Shown in pieces: positions 34,201 through 43,143 of a stretch of DNA of 64,000 nt. The stretch is from Tidjanibacter sp. (lineage in GTDB: Bacteria > Bacteroidota > Bacteroidia > Bacteroidales > Rikenellaceae), in assembly GCA_017631375.1 (NCBI GenBank), contig JAGBTK010000009.1, positions 18,522-82,521 of the forward strand, in the 5' to 3' direction. A program made the translations under genes and the position numbers. Within the stretch, counting starts at the first letter, position 1, and the number at the start of each line of letters is the position of its first letter. Under the pieces are notes generated by a model. The model had not been told where the DNA came from. It ran no database searches and saw only the letters and a list, made by a program, of their open reading frames with translations.

Positions 34201-34650
34201 TTACTCAGCAACAGCGATTTTGTCCACTCTGCGCTGGTGGCGACCACCCTCGAACTCCGCGCCAAGGAAGGCGTCGACAATAGCGACAGCCTCATCATTG
34301 TCGATGAAGCGTGCGGGGAGCGAGCAGACATTAGCGTCGTTGTGCTGGCGGGCGAGCGATGCAATCTCGGGCAACCAGCAGAGTGCTGCGCGCACCTTCT
34401 GGTGTTTGTTGAGAGTCATCGAGATACCGTTTGCCGAGCCGCAGAGAGCGATGCCCAGAGGCACCTCGCCACTCTCGAGGGCTGTGCCCAGAGCGTGTGC
34501 GAAGTCGGGGTAGTCGCAACTATCCTCGCTCGAAGTACCAAAGTCGTAAACGTCGTAGCCACGGGCCGAGAGAAGGCCAACGAGGAACTCCTTCATCTGG
34601 AATCCTGCGTGGTCGGAGGCAATGCCGATTTTTTTAGTCGTTGTTTCCAT
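34201..34650 (-). CDS. rpiB: Ribose-5-phosphate isomerase B
   Basis: A 149-residue RpiB/LacAB-type isomerase interconverting ribose 5-phosphate and ribulose 5-phosphate. It has IASDHAGFQMKEFL (10-23), DYPDFAHAL, the catalytic Cys in ALCGSANGISM and NDANVCSLPARF. It supplies pentose phosphate towards PRPP, which the surrounding nucleotide genes consume. It is a single gene, divergent from the ECF sigma gene. Confidence 0.95.
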   Translation of the reverse strand: METTTKKIGIASDHAGFQMKEFLVGLLSARGYDVYDFGTSSEDSCDYPDFAHALGTALESGEVPLGIALCGSANGISMTLNKHQKVRAALCWLPEIASLARQHNDANVCSLPARFIDNDEAVAIVDAFLGAEFEGGRHQRRVDKIAVAE

Positions 34651-34748
34651 AGTTTAGTGTCGTTTTACGAGTGTAAAATTAGAAAAATTTTCGGGGGCGT
34701 GCAACTTTATTGCCCCTTATTGTATCTTATTTAACGAAGGAGTATATC

Positions 34749-35297
34749 GTGACCACTAACCAAATGCTTGAAGGGTGCCGCAAGGGTGACCCCGAGGCTC
34801 GCAGAGAACTCTACGAGTGGCTTGCCGCTCGTATGTTTGGCGTGGTCTGCAGATACGTCAATGACAGGGCCACGGCCGAAGATTTGTTGCACGACGGATT
34901 TGTCACTCTCTTCACCCGCATAGGCGACTATCGTGGTGAGGGCTCCTTCGAGGGGTGGTGCCGCAGGATTTTCGTGAACACCGCGCTGGGGTGGCTGCGC
35001 AAGAGCTCGCCCGTGTGGAGCGAAGATTACTCGGAGGTGCCTGCCTCGCTCCGAAAGGTGGAGGCCGATGCTGTGGAGAAGATATCGGCTGAGGATCTGA
35101 TGAAGTGCATCGATCAACTGCCTGTCGGCTATCGCACAATCCTGAATCTCTATGCTGTCGAGGGATACTCACACGCCGAGATAGCAGAGAAGATGGGGAT
35201 TAGCGAGAACACCTCCCGTTCGCAGTATTCGCGAGCGAGAGCCAAACTTTTAGAGATAGTAGAGAGAGATTTAGAATATGAAAAGGGAGAGATTTGA
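34749..35297 (+). CDS. ECF-type RNA polymerase sigma factor
   Basis: A 182-residue sigma-70 family factor. Region 2 is at about 10-80 (DPEARRELYEWLAARMFGVVCRY, FTRIGDYRGEGSFEGW) and region 4 at about 115-170 (CIDQLPVGYRTILNLYAVEGYSHAEIAEKMGISENTSRSQYSRAR). I start it at GTG 34749 because an AAGGAG Shine-Dalgarno (34737-34742) lies 6 nt upstream, rare in this window. The longer frame from TTG 34710 lacks support. It overlaps the next gene by 20 nt, the usual layout for a sigma factor and its regulator. Confidence 0.9.
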   Translation: MTTNQMLEGCRKGDPEARRELYEWLAARMFGVVCRYVNDRATAEDLLHDGFVTLFTRIGDYRGEGSFEGWCRRIFVNTALGWLRKSSPVWSEDYSEVPASLRKVEADAVEKISAEDLMKCIDQLPVGYRTILNLYAVEGYSHAEIAEKMGISENTSRSQYSRARAKLLEIVERDLEYEKGEI

Positions 35298-36558
35298 AGA
35301 GCTTCTGAGTGATAAGTTGCAGGAGTTCTCCGTGACACCACCGGAGGGGCTCTTCGACCGTATATCTGCCTCGCTGGATGAGATTCCCGCCGCCGCGCCC
35401 GTTCCTGTGGTGCGACGCAGGATCCCTATGTGGCGTTATGCTTCGGCAGCTGCGGCTGTGCTCCTCGCCATCGGCATATCGTGGGTGGCCATCGAGCATA
35501 TTTCTGAGGAGCCTAAGGCTATCCTTGCCACAACTCAGCCTGTCCAGCCTGCACTTGCGGTACCACCCGCAAAGGTGGCTGAGGCAACCACCATACAGAC
35601 CACTGCCACCGAGCAGGAGAGTATCACCGATCGTCTGCGCACCCTCTTCTATGAGGAGATTGCCGAGGAGAATGAGATTGCTCAGTTAGACATTCTTGCG
35701 AATGGTATCACACCCCAGACGCTCCTCGCATATCAGCAGCCCGAAAACGCAGACACAACCAAACCACAGATTGAAGGCCCCGCACTTGAGGATGCACCTC
35801 GCGCCAAGCGCAAGGCAAGTCAGGGCGATGATGTTACCGAGGCGTGGCGTCGTGCAATGGCGGAGCAGTATGCTTCGGAGTGCAATGGCGGCATTGTTGC
35901 TTCGCTCTATGGCGGCAACGGCGGTGTGATGGGTAGCGGTAGTCTTAATGAGCGCGGTCTGGCATCGCTGGTGAGCAGCAATATGATGGTCAACGAGGTG
36001 GTTGACGATATTCTGATAGCGCAGCCCTTCCGTGCGCCTCAGGAGGCAAAGCTCAAACATAGTATGCCCCTCAGTATGGGTATTGGTCTGAGCCTCCCAA
36101 TAAATAATAAGTTGGCTTTCGAGACAGGTGTAGTATACAACTACCTCCACTCGGCATCTAATCAGGAGCAGACGATGAGCACCTACTCTAAGGAGCGTCA
36201 TCTTCATTATATAGGTATCCCCGTAGGTTTGAGTTATAACCTATTCAGCAGAAACGCCTTTGATCTCTATGCGCACAGCAGTTTTATGTTGGAGCGCGGA
36301 GTGTCAGGGCGTGATTTAGTTTTGATGGATGGCAAGAAGACCTCGGAGACACCTATTGAGTTCAAAGGTGTTCAGCCCTCTGTCGATTTGTCGGTGGGTG
36401 CAATGTTCACCGTTGGTAATATAGGCCTCTACGCCCAGCCCGGACTCTCATACTACTTTGGCACAACATCGCAGCCTGCCAACTACCGTACTGAGAATCC
36501 TGTGAGCTTCTCGCTCCGAATGGGTCTGAAATTCCTCTTTGGCGAAGGTCGTAAATAG
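35278..36558 (+). CDS. Single-pass membrane protein with C-terminal outer-membrane-type beta-barrel (putative anti-sigma partner)
   Basis: A 426-residue protein. Residues 1-50 are a charged cytoplasmic-type segment (FEELLSDKLQEFSVTPPEGLFDRI), 52-73 a transmembrane helix (WRYASAAAAVLLAIGISWVAI), and about 75-245 a low-complexity periplasmic linker. From about 255 to the end amphipathic strands resemble a small OMP barrel (MGIGLSLPINNKLAFETGVVYNYL ... FSLRMGLKFLFG). The N-terminal part looks like those paired with ECF sigma factors in Bacteroidales and overlaps the sigma gene, so an anti-sigma role is inferred. There is no cleavable signal peptide. Confidence 0.7.
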   Translation: MKRERFEELLSDKLQEFSVTPPEGLFDRISASLDEIPAAAPVPVVRRRIPMWRYASAAAAVLLAIGISWVAIEHISEEPKAILATTQPVQPALAVPPAKVAEATTIQTTATEQESITDRLRTLFYEEIAEENEIAQLDILANGITPQTLLAYQQPENADTTKPQIEGPALEDAPRAKRKASQGDDVTEAWRRAMAEQYASECNGGIVASLYGGNGGVMGSGSLNERGLASLVSSNMMVNEVVDDILIAQPFRAPQEAKLKHSMPLSMGIGLSLPINNKLAFETGVVYNYLHSASNQEQTMSTYSKERHLHYIGIPVGLSYNLFSRNAFDLYAHSSFMLERGVSGRDLVLMDGKKTSETPIEFKGVQPSVDLSVGAMFTVGNIGLYAQPGLSYYFGTTSQPANYRTENPVSFSLRMGLKFLFGEGRK

Positions 36559-36592
36559 TGAGATGTGATTAATAAAATAAATAAGAAGAAAA

Positions 36593-37348
36593 ATGAAGAA
36601 AATTATTTTGTATGTAGCAGCACTTGTGATGAGCGTAGCACTCAACACCTCGTGCGATAAGATGAGATCACCGGAAGGACCCGATTATGTGGTTAGCTAT
36701 GGTATTCTGATTGATGATGGTGTAGGCTACCGCAACTGCATCGTTACCGACTCTGGTTTGAAAATGTATATCTATGAGACTAATGTTACTCAGCAGGATA
36801 TCAACAACCAGAAGGAGCGCGTTCTTGCCAACTATACCATTCTCGAGGGTCCCGACAGTTATGGCGACTACTATATCCGTCTTAACGGTTTCTATGCCTT
36901 GTTGACCGATGAGATTCCTCCTATCAGCAGCCTTACTGAGGATCAGAAGAAGAATCTCGGCGAGGATCCTATCTATGTGACCACCGCCACCATTTCGGGC
37001 GACTATCTTAATATGCCTCTGGTGGCTCTCTACAATAGTTCCAGCGAGGAGGTTGCACACAAGATTCAGCTTGTGTTCAACGACAAGGAGAGCACCGAGC
37101 ATAACTTTGTTTTCGAGCTTTATCACAACGCCTATACCGACAAGAATGGTTCAACAGCTATCGGTAGGTACAGCTCCTTCCCTCTCAAGCGCATCGTTCC
37201 TCAGGATCCTACCAAGCCGGTAGGCATCGAGTTGCGCTGGAGATGGTATCACGGTTCCAGTGTAAACGACTGCGTTGTAGGTGGTACCTATTATCCCGGT
37301 AGCAAAGAGAGTGTAGTGCTCCAAGGTACATACGGTAGCCAGATGTAG
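36593..37348 (+). CDS. NigD-like lipoprotein
   Basis: A 251-residue exported lipoprotein with signal peptide and lipobox ending at C21 (SVALNTSC). The body, including VVSYGILIDDGVGYRNCIVTDSG and NGFYALLTDE, recalls the NigD N-terminal OB-like and C-terminal domains of Bacteroidetes. The function of NigD proteins is unknown; some are linked to bacteriocin immunity. It follows the sigma/barrel pair by 34 nt and is likely in that regulon. Confidence 0.65.
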   Translation: MKKIILYVAALVMSVALNTSCDKMRSPEGPDYVVSYGILIDDGVGYRNCIVTDSGLKMYIYETNVTQQDINNQKERVLANYTILEGPDSYGDYYIRLNGFYALLTDEIPPISSLTEDQKKNLGEDPIYVTTATISGDYLNMPLVALYNSSSEEVAHKIQLVFNDKESTEHNFVFELYHNAYTDKNGSTAIGRYSSFPLKRIVPQDPTKPVGIELRWRWYHGSSVNDCVVGGTYYPGSKESVVLQGTYGSQM

Positions 37349-37399
37349 TCAGGCAAGCGGCCAAAAACCGTACCGTATCATTTATAGTTTTTCACGTGG

Positions 37400-37439
37400 A
37401 CGGGAGGATTGTTTAGCGGAACAACCCTCCCGTTTTTTT
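37400..37439 (+). terminator. Terminator after the NigD-like gene
   Basis: The stem acgggagg (37400-37407) pairs with cctcccgt (37426-37433), with extra ttgtt/aacaa pairing inside, followed by seven T. Confidence 0.85.
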
Positions 37440-37482
37440 CTGCTTACGCAGAAAAAAACGGGAGGGGGGAGGGACAAGAAAC

Positions 37483-37515
37483 AAAAAGAGCAGTGGAAAA
37501 ACCACCGCTCTTTTT
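37483..37515 (-). terminator. Terminator after the GT2 gene
   Basis: The stem aaaaagagcagtgg / ccaccgctcttttt with one mismatch lies just beyond the GT2 stop, with a T run on the minus strand. Confidence 0.8.
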
Positions 37516-37516
37516 G

Positions 37517-38452
37517 TTAGTTAAATAGTCCTTGTGTGATAGCCATACGCATATCTATAAGGTATTTTGCCTTGGGTTTTTCTCCTTTGAGCAAGAAGCC
37601 GAGGGCGATGACGAGTGTGCCCCACCACTTCACCTGTTCGGCACAGACCCTCTTGAAGTATGCCCATTTGCCACGACGCTGAGTGCGCAGCTTCTCGCTG
37701 CGACCTGTCATATAGCAGAGATTGAGGAAGTAGCCCCTTGTCAATTTATAGGCAGGGATGATGTGGTAGATTTTAGCCTCAGGCAGAAACCATATCTCCT
37801 CGCCGGCTCGCTGCATACGGAAGAAGAACTCCTTCTCCTCGCCCGCAAGTGGCGACGAACCCGTGCGACCAAGCTCGCTGTGCAGCAATCCATACTTCTC
37901 AAACACCTCGCGTCGCATAGCCATATTGCCACCCATAAAGAATCTACCCTTGCGGAAAGGGCGACGCTTATCGCCCATACGAACAAGTGCGGCAATCGGG
38001 GTCTCGGTGTAGGTGCTCATCCACTCGGGGCGCGGACACTCCTCGTAGAGTGGCACATTGTCGCCGCCCGCCGCGTTGATATGGGGGTGACTCTCGAAGA
38101 ACTCCAAGTAGACCTCCAAGAAATTGGGAAAGGCCTCCTCGTCGTCGTCGATGCTCACGATGATCGGGGCGACGCTCTCTGTGAAGGCGCGGTTGCGGGC
38201 GTGCGATACACCCTGACGCTTCTCCACAAATCTGCGCAGTCGCACCTCAGGATGCTCGGCAGCAAAGGTGTCGATGATGGCGGGTGTGCTGTCACCCGAG
38301 TTGTTGTCAACAACCACCAACTCCCACAGACTCTTGTCGAGGGTCTGGGCTGCCAGCGAGTGCAGAGTGCGACGCAGTGGCTCGGCACGATTGTAGGTGG
38401 CAATGATCACCGAGAGCTTCGGGCTGATATCGCTTTGGGTCATAACAATCAA
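37517..38452 (-). CDS. Glycosyltransferase family 2
   Basis: A 311-residue GT-A enzyme. It has LSVIIATYNRAEPL (13-26), the DDD nucleotide-sugar/metal motif in IVSIDDDEEAFPNF, and the acceptor-side GGNMAMRREVF and GEEKEFFFRMQRAGEEIWFLPEAKIYH. A hydrophobic C-terminal stretch (WWGTLVIALGFLL) suggests membrane association. It probably adds a sugar to a surface glycan; donor and acceptor are unknown. It is 24 nt downstream of the phosphodiesterase gene on the same strand. The start may be M4 (MTQSD, 38443). Confidence 0.87.
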   Translation of the reverse strand: MIVMTQSDISPKLSVIIATYNRAEPLRRTLHSLAAQTLDKSLWELVVVDNNSGDSTPAIIDTFAAEHPEVRLRRFVEKRQGVSHARNRAFTESVAPIIVSIDDDEEAFPNFLEVYLEFFESHPHINAAGGDNVPLYEECPRPEWMSTYTETPIAALVRMGDKRRPFRKGRFFMGGNMAMRREVFEKYGLLHSELGRTGSSPLAGEEKEFFFRMQRAGEEIWFLPEAKIYHIIPAYKLTRGYFLNLCYMTGRSEKLRTQRRGKWAYFKRVCAEQVKWWGTLVIALGFLLKGEKPKAKYLIDMRMAITQGLFN

Positions 38453-38476
38453 TAGATTAGTCTGTTGGGTCTAAAA

Positions 38477-39694
38477 TTATTCGGCAAACAACCCCTCAAT
38501 ATCCTCCCACACGCAGTCGTTGGGTGCGGGCTCCAAGCCGAGTATGTGGCAGACGATGAGGTAGTCGTTGAGATTCTGGAAGAGGCGGTCGTGGGTGTAA
38601 CCCTTCTTAAATGCGGGGCCTGCTCCGTAGAAAATCATCTGCATATCGCGCTCAAAGGGGTCGTAGCCGTGTGTAGCACTGCGCGGGGTGGGGGGATAGT
38701 CACGCTCGGAGTAGCCGATGCGCCAGCCCAGCTCGGGCAGCACGATAAGCGGAGTGATGCGCGAGGTGGTAGTTCCGTAGTGGTATTGCTCGGGCATAGC
38801 CTCGCGACGGAAGACCTCCATATGGGGCTGTGCCGAGAGGATCTCATACGCCTCATCAATATAATCCTCCTCAGGGGCGAGGTAGAAGGGCACGCCATCC
38901 ACAACTCTCTCTATGCGCTCGTTGTCGAGCAGGGAGTATAGGTTGATATACTTCTCCGGATAGTTCTCGGTCATACCATGGTCGGAGGTGACGATGATGT
39001 TGAGCTTGTCAAAGATGGGCGAGGTGCGAAGCGACGAGAAGAGATAGCCGAGCACGCTGTCCAACTCCTCGACCATAGCGATTGTCTGGGGCGAGTCGGG
39101 AGCGTAGGAGTGTTCCACAGCATCGGGCTCCTCGAAATAGGCCATCACCAGGCGGGGAATCTCGGCCTCAGGGCGATGGAGAGCCTCAATAATCCAGTCG
39201 GCGCGCTGCTTGAAGGGTACATTGCCGTCGTACTCATACCACAACTCGGGCTCTACGCCACCCACCTTGGCCTCCACGCCAACCCAGAAATAGACGTGTG
39301 CAGGCTTGCCCTGACGGGTCGCTGTGTTCCAGATAGGCTCGCCACCGTAGAAATCGGGGTTTTTGCGCGCCTCACCATTACTGATAGCGTAGGGGAGGTC
39401 GAGTTCGGTGTCGTGGAAGGTGTTGTTGATAAGTCCGTGGTGGTCGGGGTGGAGTCCCGTAGCCATAGAGTAGTGGTTGGGGAAGGTGTTTGCGGGGAAA
39501 CAGGGTGCGATATCCGCATATACACCCACTGCCCTCAGCGAGTCGAGGGTGGGGGTGTTCGCCATAGAGGCGAGGTCGTGACGGAAGCCGTCAAGCGAAA
39601 TCATCAAAACGTAAGCATCCTTCTCCTTCTCGGCAGTGGCACAACCCGCAAACAGGGCTGTCAGCGCAACTGCAATCCATAAAATTCTCTTCAT
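38477..39694 (-). CDS. Nucleotide pyrophosphatase/phosphodiesterase family lipoprotein
   Basis: A 405-residue exported enzyme of the alkaline-phosphatase superfamily. The signal peptide has a lipobox ending at C18 (TALFAGC). Metal and catalytic residues fit NPP enzymes: D35 in SLDGFRHD, nucleophile T70 in PANTFPNHYS, YFEEPDAVEHSY, TSDHGM, and the later His in ATHGYDP. It should hydrolyse phosphodiesters or nucleotide pyrophosphates in the periplasm or at the surface. The substrate is not known. Confidence 0.88.
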   Translation of the reverse strand: MKRILWIAVALTALFAGCATAEKEKDAYVLMISLDGFRHDLASMANTPTLDSLRAVGVYADIAPCFPANTFPNHYSMATGLHPDHHGLINNTFHDTELDLPYAISNGEARKNPDFYGGEPIWNTATRQGKPAHVYFWVGVEAKVGGVEPELWYEYDGNVPFKQRADWIIEALHRPEAEIPRLVMAYFEEPDAVEHSYAPDSPQTIAMVEELDSVLGYLFSSLRTSPIFDKLNIIVTSDHGMTENYPEKYINLYSLLDNERIERVVDGVPFYLAPEEDYIDEAYEILSAQPHMEVFRREAMPEQYHYGTTTSRITPLIVLPELGWRIGYSERDYPPTPRSATHGYDPFERDMQMIFYGAGPAFKKGYTHDRLFQNLNDYLIVCHILGLEPAPNDCVWEDIEGLFAE

Positions 39695-39767
39695 CTACTT
39701 ATTTTTTAGTTATTTATTATCTCTTTTCTCCCTGTTTGTCGGCAGGGGGCGATTAGTAACACCTATG

Positions 39768-39775
39768 CAAAGGTA
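39768..39775 (-). promoter_or_regulatory. -7 box TACCTTTG for the NPP/GT2 unit
   Basis: A minus-strand TAnnTTTG match about 74 nt before the ATG. The inferred transcription start is near 39761. Confidence 0.5.
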
Positions 39776-39782
39776 ATATATT

Positions 39783-41792
39783 TCAAAATTTTGGTGTAAT
39801 CTCAACGAAAAATCCGAAATTTCTTCCCGGCATCGGGTGTGCCAATACCGACTCATACTCTATATCAAAGAGGTTTTTCACCTCAAATCGCAAGGTGACA
39901 TCTGCCCACGAAAGCCTCAGCGCACGCGACACCGACAGGTCGTTCATCGTGTAGGGTGGCACGCTGCCTCCCGCCTCCGAGCTTGCTCCGTCGGTCGTGT
40001 AGCGACGGCTGTAGTAGGCAAGTTTGTGGCTCACACTCCACTTGCGCCACAGAACCCTTGTCGATAGCGACGAGGAGAGGAGAGGCACATAGGGGAGCTG
40101 ATTTACCTCACCGGTCGGAGCGTCGAGATTTACCGAGCGGGTATAGGCACCTATTCCGTCTATCGCTATGCGAAACTCTCCGAGGTGTGTTGTGGCTGAG
40201 AGCTTGCCCTCCGCACCGTAACTATGTACACGGGTGTTGAGCGGTGTCCAAAAGCCCTGATGGGTGGGTCGCCAGAATATCCAATTGTCAATATGCGAGT
40301 CAAACCAAGTAGCTTCTGCGCTCACCTCTACCGCTCCTAACTGCTTGGGCATCAGCTGCAAGCCTGCATCCCAAGTGAATCCCTCCTCAGGCAGCAGGTC
40401 GGGATTGCCGCCCGGCACAAAGTAGAGGTCGTTGAGGGTGGGCTGGCGATAGTTGCGCGTAGCCGAGGCTTTGAGCAGCAGCCCTGAGTGGGGCAGGAGC
40501 GTGTACTCCACGAAGAGTGCAGGGATAGGCTGCGCCACCTTGCCGTCATAACTCTCTAGGCGGAGGTTGACTGCCGCGCCAAGCCTCTCGGTGGGCTTCC
40601 AGCGCGCAGCAAGAAAGAGCGAACTCTCTGCCCTCTGCGCCTCAAACTCCTTGCCCGATGAGAGTGCCGCCACATCGCGACTCACCACCGAGGGGAGCGA
40701 GAAGGTGAGATTGCCCGAGAGGTGCCACACACTGCCAATGCCCACCTCTGCCTCCAGGCGTGAATGGAGCATATTGAGATAGGTGTGCGACTCCACAGCA
40801 CGAGTCACCGAGCCGTTGCCATTATCTACATCGTAGGTGTAGAGCAGGTCGGTGTAGTTGTAGCCGAGTGCTGCCCCCATCTTCCACCCGCCAACGATGT
40901 GGGACCACTGCGCTACGCTACGCAGCGAGCGATCGTGTTGGTTTGCGCGGGTGAGGTTGTCGCCACGATAGTCCACACCGAGGCGAGGCACTCCGCGATC
41001 GGTGTCGGCATACCAGACCGACGAGTTAAATTGTCCCGCACGGCGCGTCTTGTAAAAAAATTCGCCGAGCAGGTGCTTGTCGCGATAGTCGCCGTTGCGG
41101 TTGACATCTGTCGGGTGGGTGTAGCCTGTCAGTTTGCCCGAGGCATCATATATCGGATCGCCAACCTTGTTGTGGTTGATGTATGTGTAGTCGTTCTTGG
41201 AGGTGGTGTAGAGTCCGCGCAGTGAGAGCTGCAACTGCTCTGTGGCATAAGATGTGCGCAGGAAGGTGTCGTAAGTAGAGTAGGAGCTGACTCCCTGTAT
41301 TGCCTTCACCGAAAATCCCTTTTCGGAGGGCTTGGTGGTGGTGAGTGCCACCGCTCCGCCAAGTCCGCCACTGCTCTCCGCGAGTGAGCCTGCGCCACTC
41401 AGCACCGAGGCGTCGTCGATAAAGTAGGCAGGGATCTGCGAGAAGTCAACCATACCGAGTGTCGGTGAGTTTAGCTTCAACCCGTTCCAGGTTACCGAGG
41501 TGTGCGAGGGGGCTGTGCCACGCACTGAGGCTGTGGCGAGGGTGGCTCGGCCGTAGGATTTGATAAAGACATTGCTCCCCACCGCCAGCGCATCGGCAAG
41601 CGAGAGGGTGACATTCTCGCGTAGCACGGTACTGTCGAGCCTCATTCGCTGCACACCGATCTGGCTCAGCGGGCGCGACACGACAACCACCACCGAGTCA
41701 ATCTCGGTAGCGACCATCAGATTCTGCGCCCCAACTCTGCTACACAGCGCAACGAGGAGCAGGAGAGTCAATATGTGACCACGCAACTTCAT
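39783..41792 (-). CDS. TonB-dependent outer-membrane receptor (BtuB-like)
   Basis: A 669-residue receptor with signal peptide (1-22, LVALCSRVGAQ). The plug domain covers about 45-150 (LSLADALAVGSNVFIKSYGRATLATASVRG, LKLNSPTLGMVDFSQIP), followed by a 22-strand-type barrel ending in Phe (FGFFVEITPKF). The region EIDSVVVVVSRP may serve as a TonB box. It imports a cofactor or metal chelate; B12-like substrates are suggested only by overall BtuB resemblance. No SusD partner and no riboswitch are seen. Confidence 0.88.
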   Translation of the reverse strand: MKLRGHILTLLLLVALCSRVGAQNLMVATEIDSVVVVVSRPLSQIGVQRMRLDSTVLRENVTLSLADALAVGSNVFIKSYGRATLATASVRGTAPSHTSVTWNGLKLNSPTLGMVDFSQIPAYFIDDASVLSGAGSLAESSGGLGGAVALTTTKPSEKGFSVKAIQGVSSYSTYDTFLRTSYATEQLQLSLRGLYTTSKNDYTYINHNKVGDPIYDASGKLTGYTHPTDVNRNGDYRDKHLLGEFFYKTRRAGQFNSSVWYADTDRGVPRLGVDYRGDNLTRANQHDRSLRSVAQWSHIVGGWKMGAALGYNYTDLLYTYDVDNGNGSVTRAVESHTYLNMLHSRLEAEVGIGSVWHLSGNLTFSLPSVVSRDVAALSSGKEFEAQRAESSLFLAARWKPTERLGAAVNLRLESYDGKVAQPIPALFVEYTLLPHSGLLLKASATRNYRQPTLNDLYFVPGGNPDLLPEEGFTWDAGLQLMPKQLGAVEVSAEATWFDSHIDNWIFWRPTHQGFWTPLNTRVHSYGAEGKLSATTHLGEFRIAIDGIGAYTRSVNLDAPTGEVNQLPYVPLLSSSLSTRVLWRKWSVSHKLAYYSRRYTTDGASSEAGGSVPPYTMNDLSVSRALRLSWADVTLRFEVKNLFDIEYESVLAHPMPGRNFGFFVEITPKF

Positions 41793-41799
41793 TTACTTA

Positions 41800-41807
41800 C
41801 AAAAGTA
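41800..41807 (-). promoter_or_regulatory. -7 box TACTTTTG for the TonB-dependent receptor
   Basis: A minus-strand TAnnTTTG match only 8 nt before the ATG at 41792. If used, the mRNA would be nearly leaderless. Confidence 0.35.
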
Positions 41808-41828
41808 GAAAAAAACCAGAAAAAATAG

Positions 41829-41836
41829 TACATTTG
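41829..41836 (+). promoter_or_regulatory. -7 box TACATTTG for pfkA
   Basis: A TAnnTTTG match 30 nt before the pfkA ATG, divergent from the receptor promoter. The inferred start is near 41843. Confidence 0.55.
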
Positions 41837-41865
41837 TAGCCGAACAACCAATCTAATCAAGAGAA

Positions 41866-42846
41866 ATGGCAAAAATTAACTGCATAGGCGTACTCACTTC
41901 GGGAGGCGATGCTCCGGGTATGAACGCCGCTATCCGTGCCGTGACCCGCGCGGCAATCTTCAATGGTTTTCAGGTTAAGGGCATTATGCGTGGTTATCGC
42001 GGCCTGGTATATAATGAGATAGTCCCCTTCCAGACTCAGAATGTGAGCAACATCATCCAACAGGGCGGAACTATCTTAAAGACTGCGCGCTGTAAGGAGT
42101 TTGCTACCCCCGAGGGTCGCAAGCAGGCGTACGACAATATGCGTGCGGCAGGCATCGATGCGCTGGTTGTCATCGGTGGTGACGGTACGCTGACCGGTGC
42201 GCGTGTCTTTGCAGAGGAGTTTGATGTGCCTGTTGTGGGTCTGCCCGGTACTATCGACAACGACCTCTACGGCACTGACACCACCATCGGCTACGACACC
42301 GCGCTGAATACCATTATGGATGCTGTGGATAAGATCCGCGACACCGCATCGTCGCACGAGCGTCTTTTCTTCATTGAGGTTATGGGTCGCAGCAACGGCT
42401 TCCTGGCACTCAACGGCGCACTCGCTTCGGGTGCTGAGGCGGCCATCATCCCTGAGATGGTGACCACCATGGAGCAGCTCGACGAGCTTATCGACCACGG
42501 CTTCCGCAAGAGCAAGAACAGTAGTATCGTACTCGTTGCCGAGAGCGAGCTGACAGGCGGTGCTATGGGTGTTGCTCAGCACGTTAAAGAGAAAAATCCC
42601 CATTACGACACCCGTGTAACCATCCTCGGTCACTTGCAGCGTGGTGGCTCGCCCACCGCTGCCGATCGTATCTACGCAAGTCGTATGGGTCGTGCCTCGA
42701 TTGATGCACTTATGGAGGGTCAGCGCAATGTTATGATCGGTATCAAGAACGACCAGATTGTCTATGTCCCCTTCACCAAGGCGATTCGTGATGATAAGCC
42801 GATTAATCCGGCGCTTCTTGATACTATCAAAATCCTCTCCATATAA
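41866..42846 (+). CDS. pfkA: ATP-dependent 6-phosphofructokinase
   Basis: A 326-residue glycolytic enzyme. It has [14 protein letters not shown] (14-27), [10 protein letters not shown] with Gly-Asp typical of ATP-using enzymes, catalytic [32 protein letters not shown] and [14 protein letters not shown]. Length fits the E. coli-type homotetramer. It is monocistronic, and its TAA stop runs into a long inverted-repeat element. Confidence 0.96.
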   Translation: MAKINCIGVLTSGGDAPGMNAAIRAVTRAAIFNGFQVKGIMRGYRGLVYNEIVPFQTQNVSNIIQQGGTILKTARCKEFATPEGRKQAYDNMRAAGIDALVVIGGDGTLTGARVFAEEFDVPVVGLPGTIDNDLYGTDTTIGYDTALNTIMDAVDKIRDTASSHERLFFIEVMGRSNGFLALNGALASGAEAAIIPEMVTTMEQLDELIDHGFRKSKNSSIVLVAESELTGGAMGVAQHVKEKNPHYDTRVTILGHLQRGGSPTAADRIYASRMGRASIDALMEGQRNVMIGIKNDQIVYVPFTKAIRDDKPINPALLDTIKILSI

Positions 42847-42969
42847 AAAAGCCGTATAATTGGTGAATTTGGTGTTGGGGGAGCCTTGCCGACCACTTAC
42901 ATACGACAAGTATGCGCGTGGCCGTCAAGACTCCCCCGCCTAAAATTCCCCTAATTCTACGACTTTTTT
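42845..42969. repeat. Long imperfect inverted repeat after pfkA
   Basis: Arms of about 60 nt around atacgacaagtat. The left arm is aaaaaagccgtataattggtg..., and the right arm is the complement with ...attctacgactttttt. Both contain a GGGGGAGcCTTGcCG block. It begins inside the pfkA stop codon and is about 85 percent like the efp element at 53025-53150 by eye. The following 42970-43080 holds a truncated second arm (attctacgacttttttgggg) and no gene. Confidence 0.85.
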
Positions 42970-43093
42970 TGTGGGGATAATACGGTAGTGAGTTTATAAT
43001 AGAAAAGCGTCTATGACGCCCCTCAATTCTACGACTTTTTTGGGGTGCTCACGAAGCCAAAATTTCCACAGCCATAGTGATAAATAAGTTAAA

Positions 43094-43128
43094 AAAGTTG
43101 CCTGCAATATCGAATTGCAGGCAACTTT
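43094..43128 (-). terminator. Terminator after the GT2 gene of the glycan cluster
   Basis: A 15-bp perfect stem (aaagttgcctgcaat / attgcaggcaacttt), loop atcga, with A/T runs on both flanks, 16 nt beyond the stop of the minus-strand cluster. Confidence 0.85.
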
Positions 43129-43143
43129 TATTTTCCGACCTCT

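Noticed and set aside
34710-34748. TTG start giving the ECF sigma factor a longer N-terminus
   Set aside because: The extension is not sigma-like, and an AAGGAG site is correctly placed for GTG 34749.
39783-41792. Possible Sus-type glycan-uptake locus with the TonB-dependent receptor
   Set aside because: No SusD-like gene, no carbohydrate-active enzymes and no hybrid two-component system are adjacent; the protein is short and BtuB-like.
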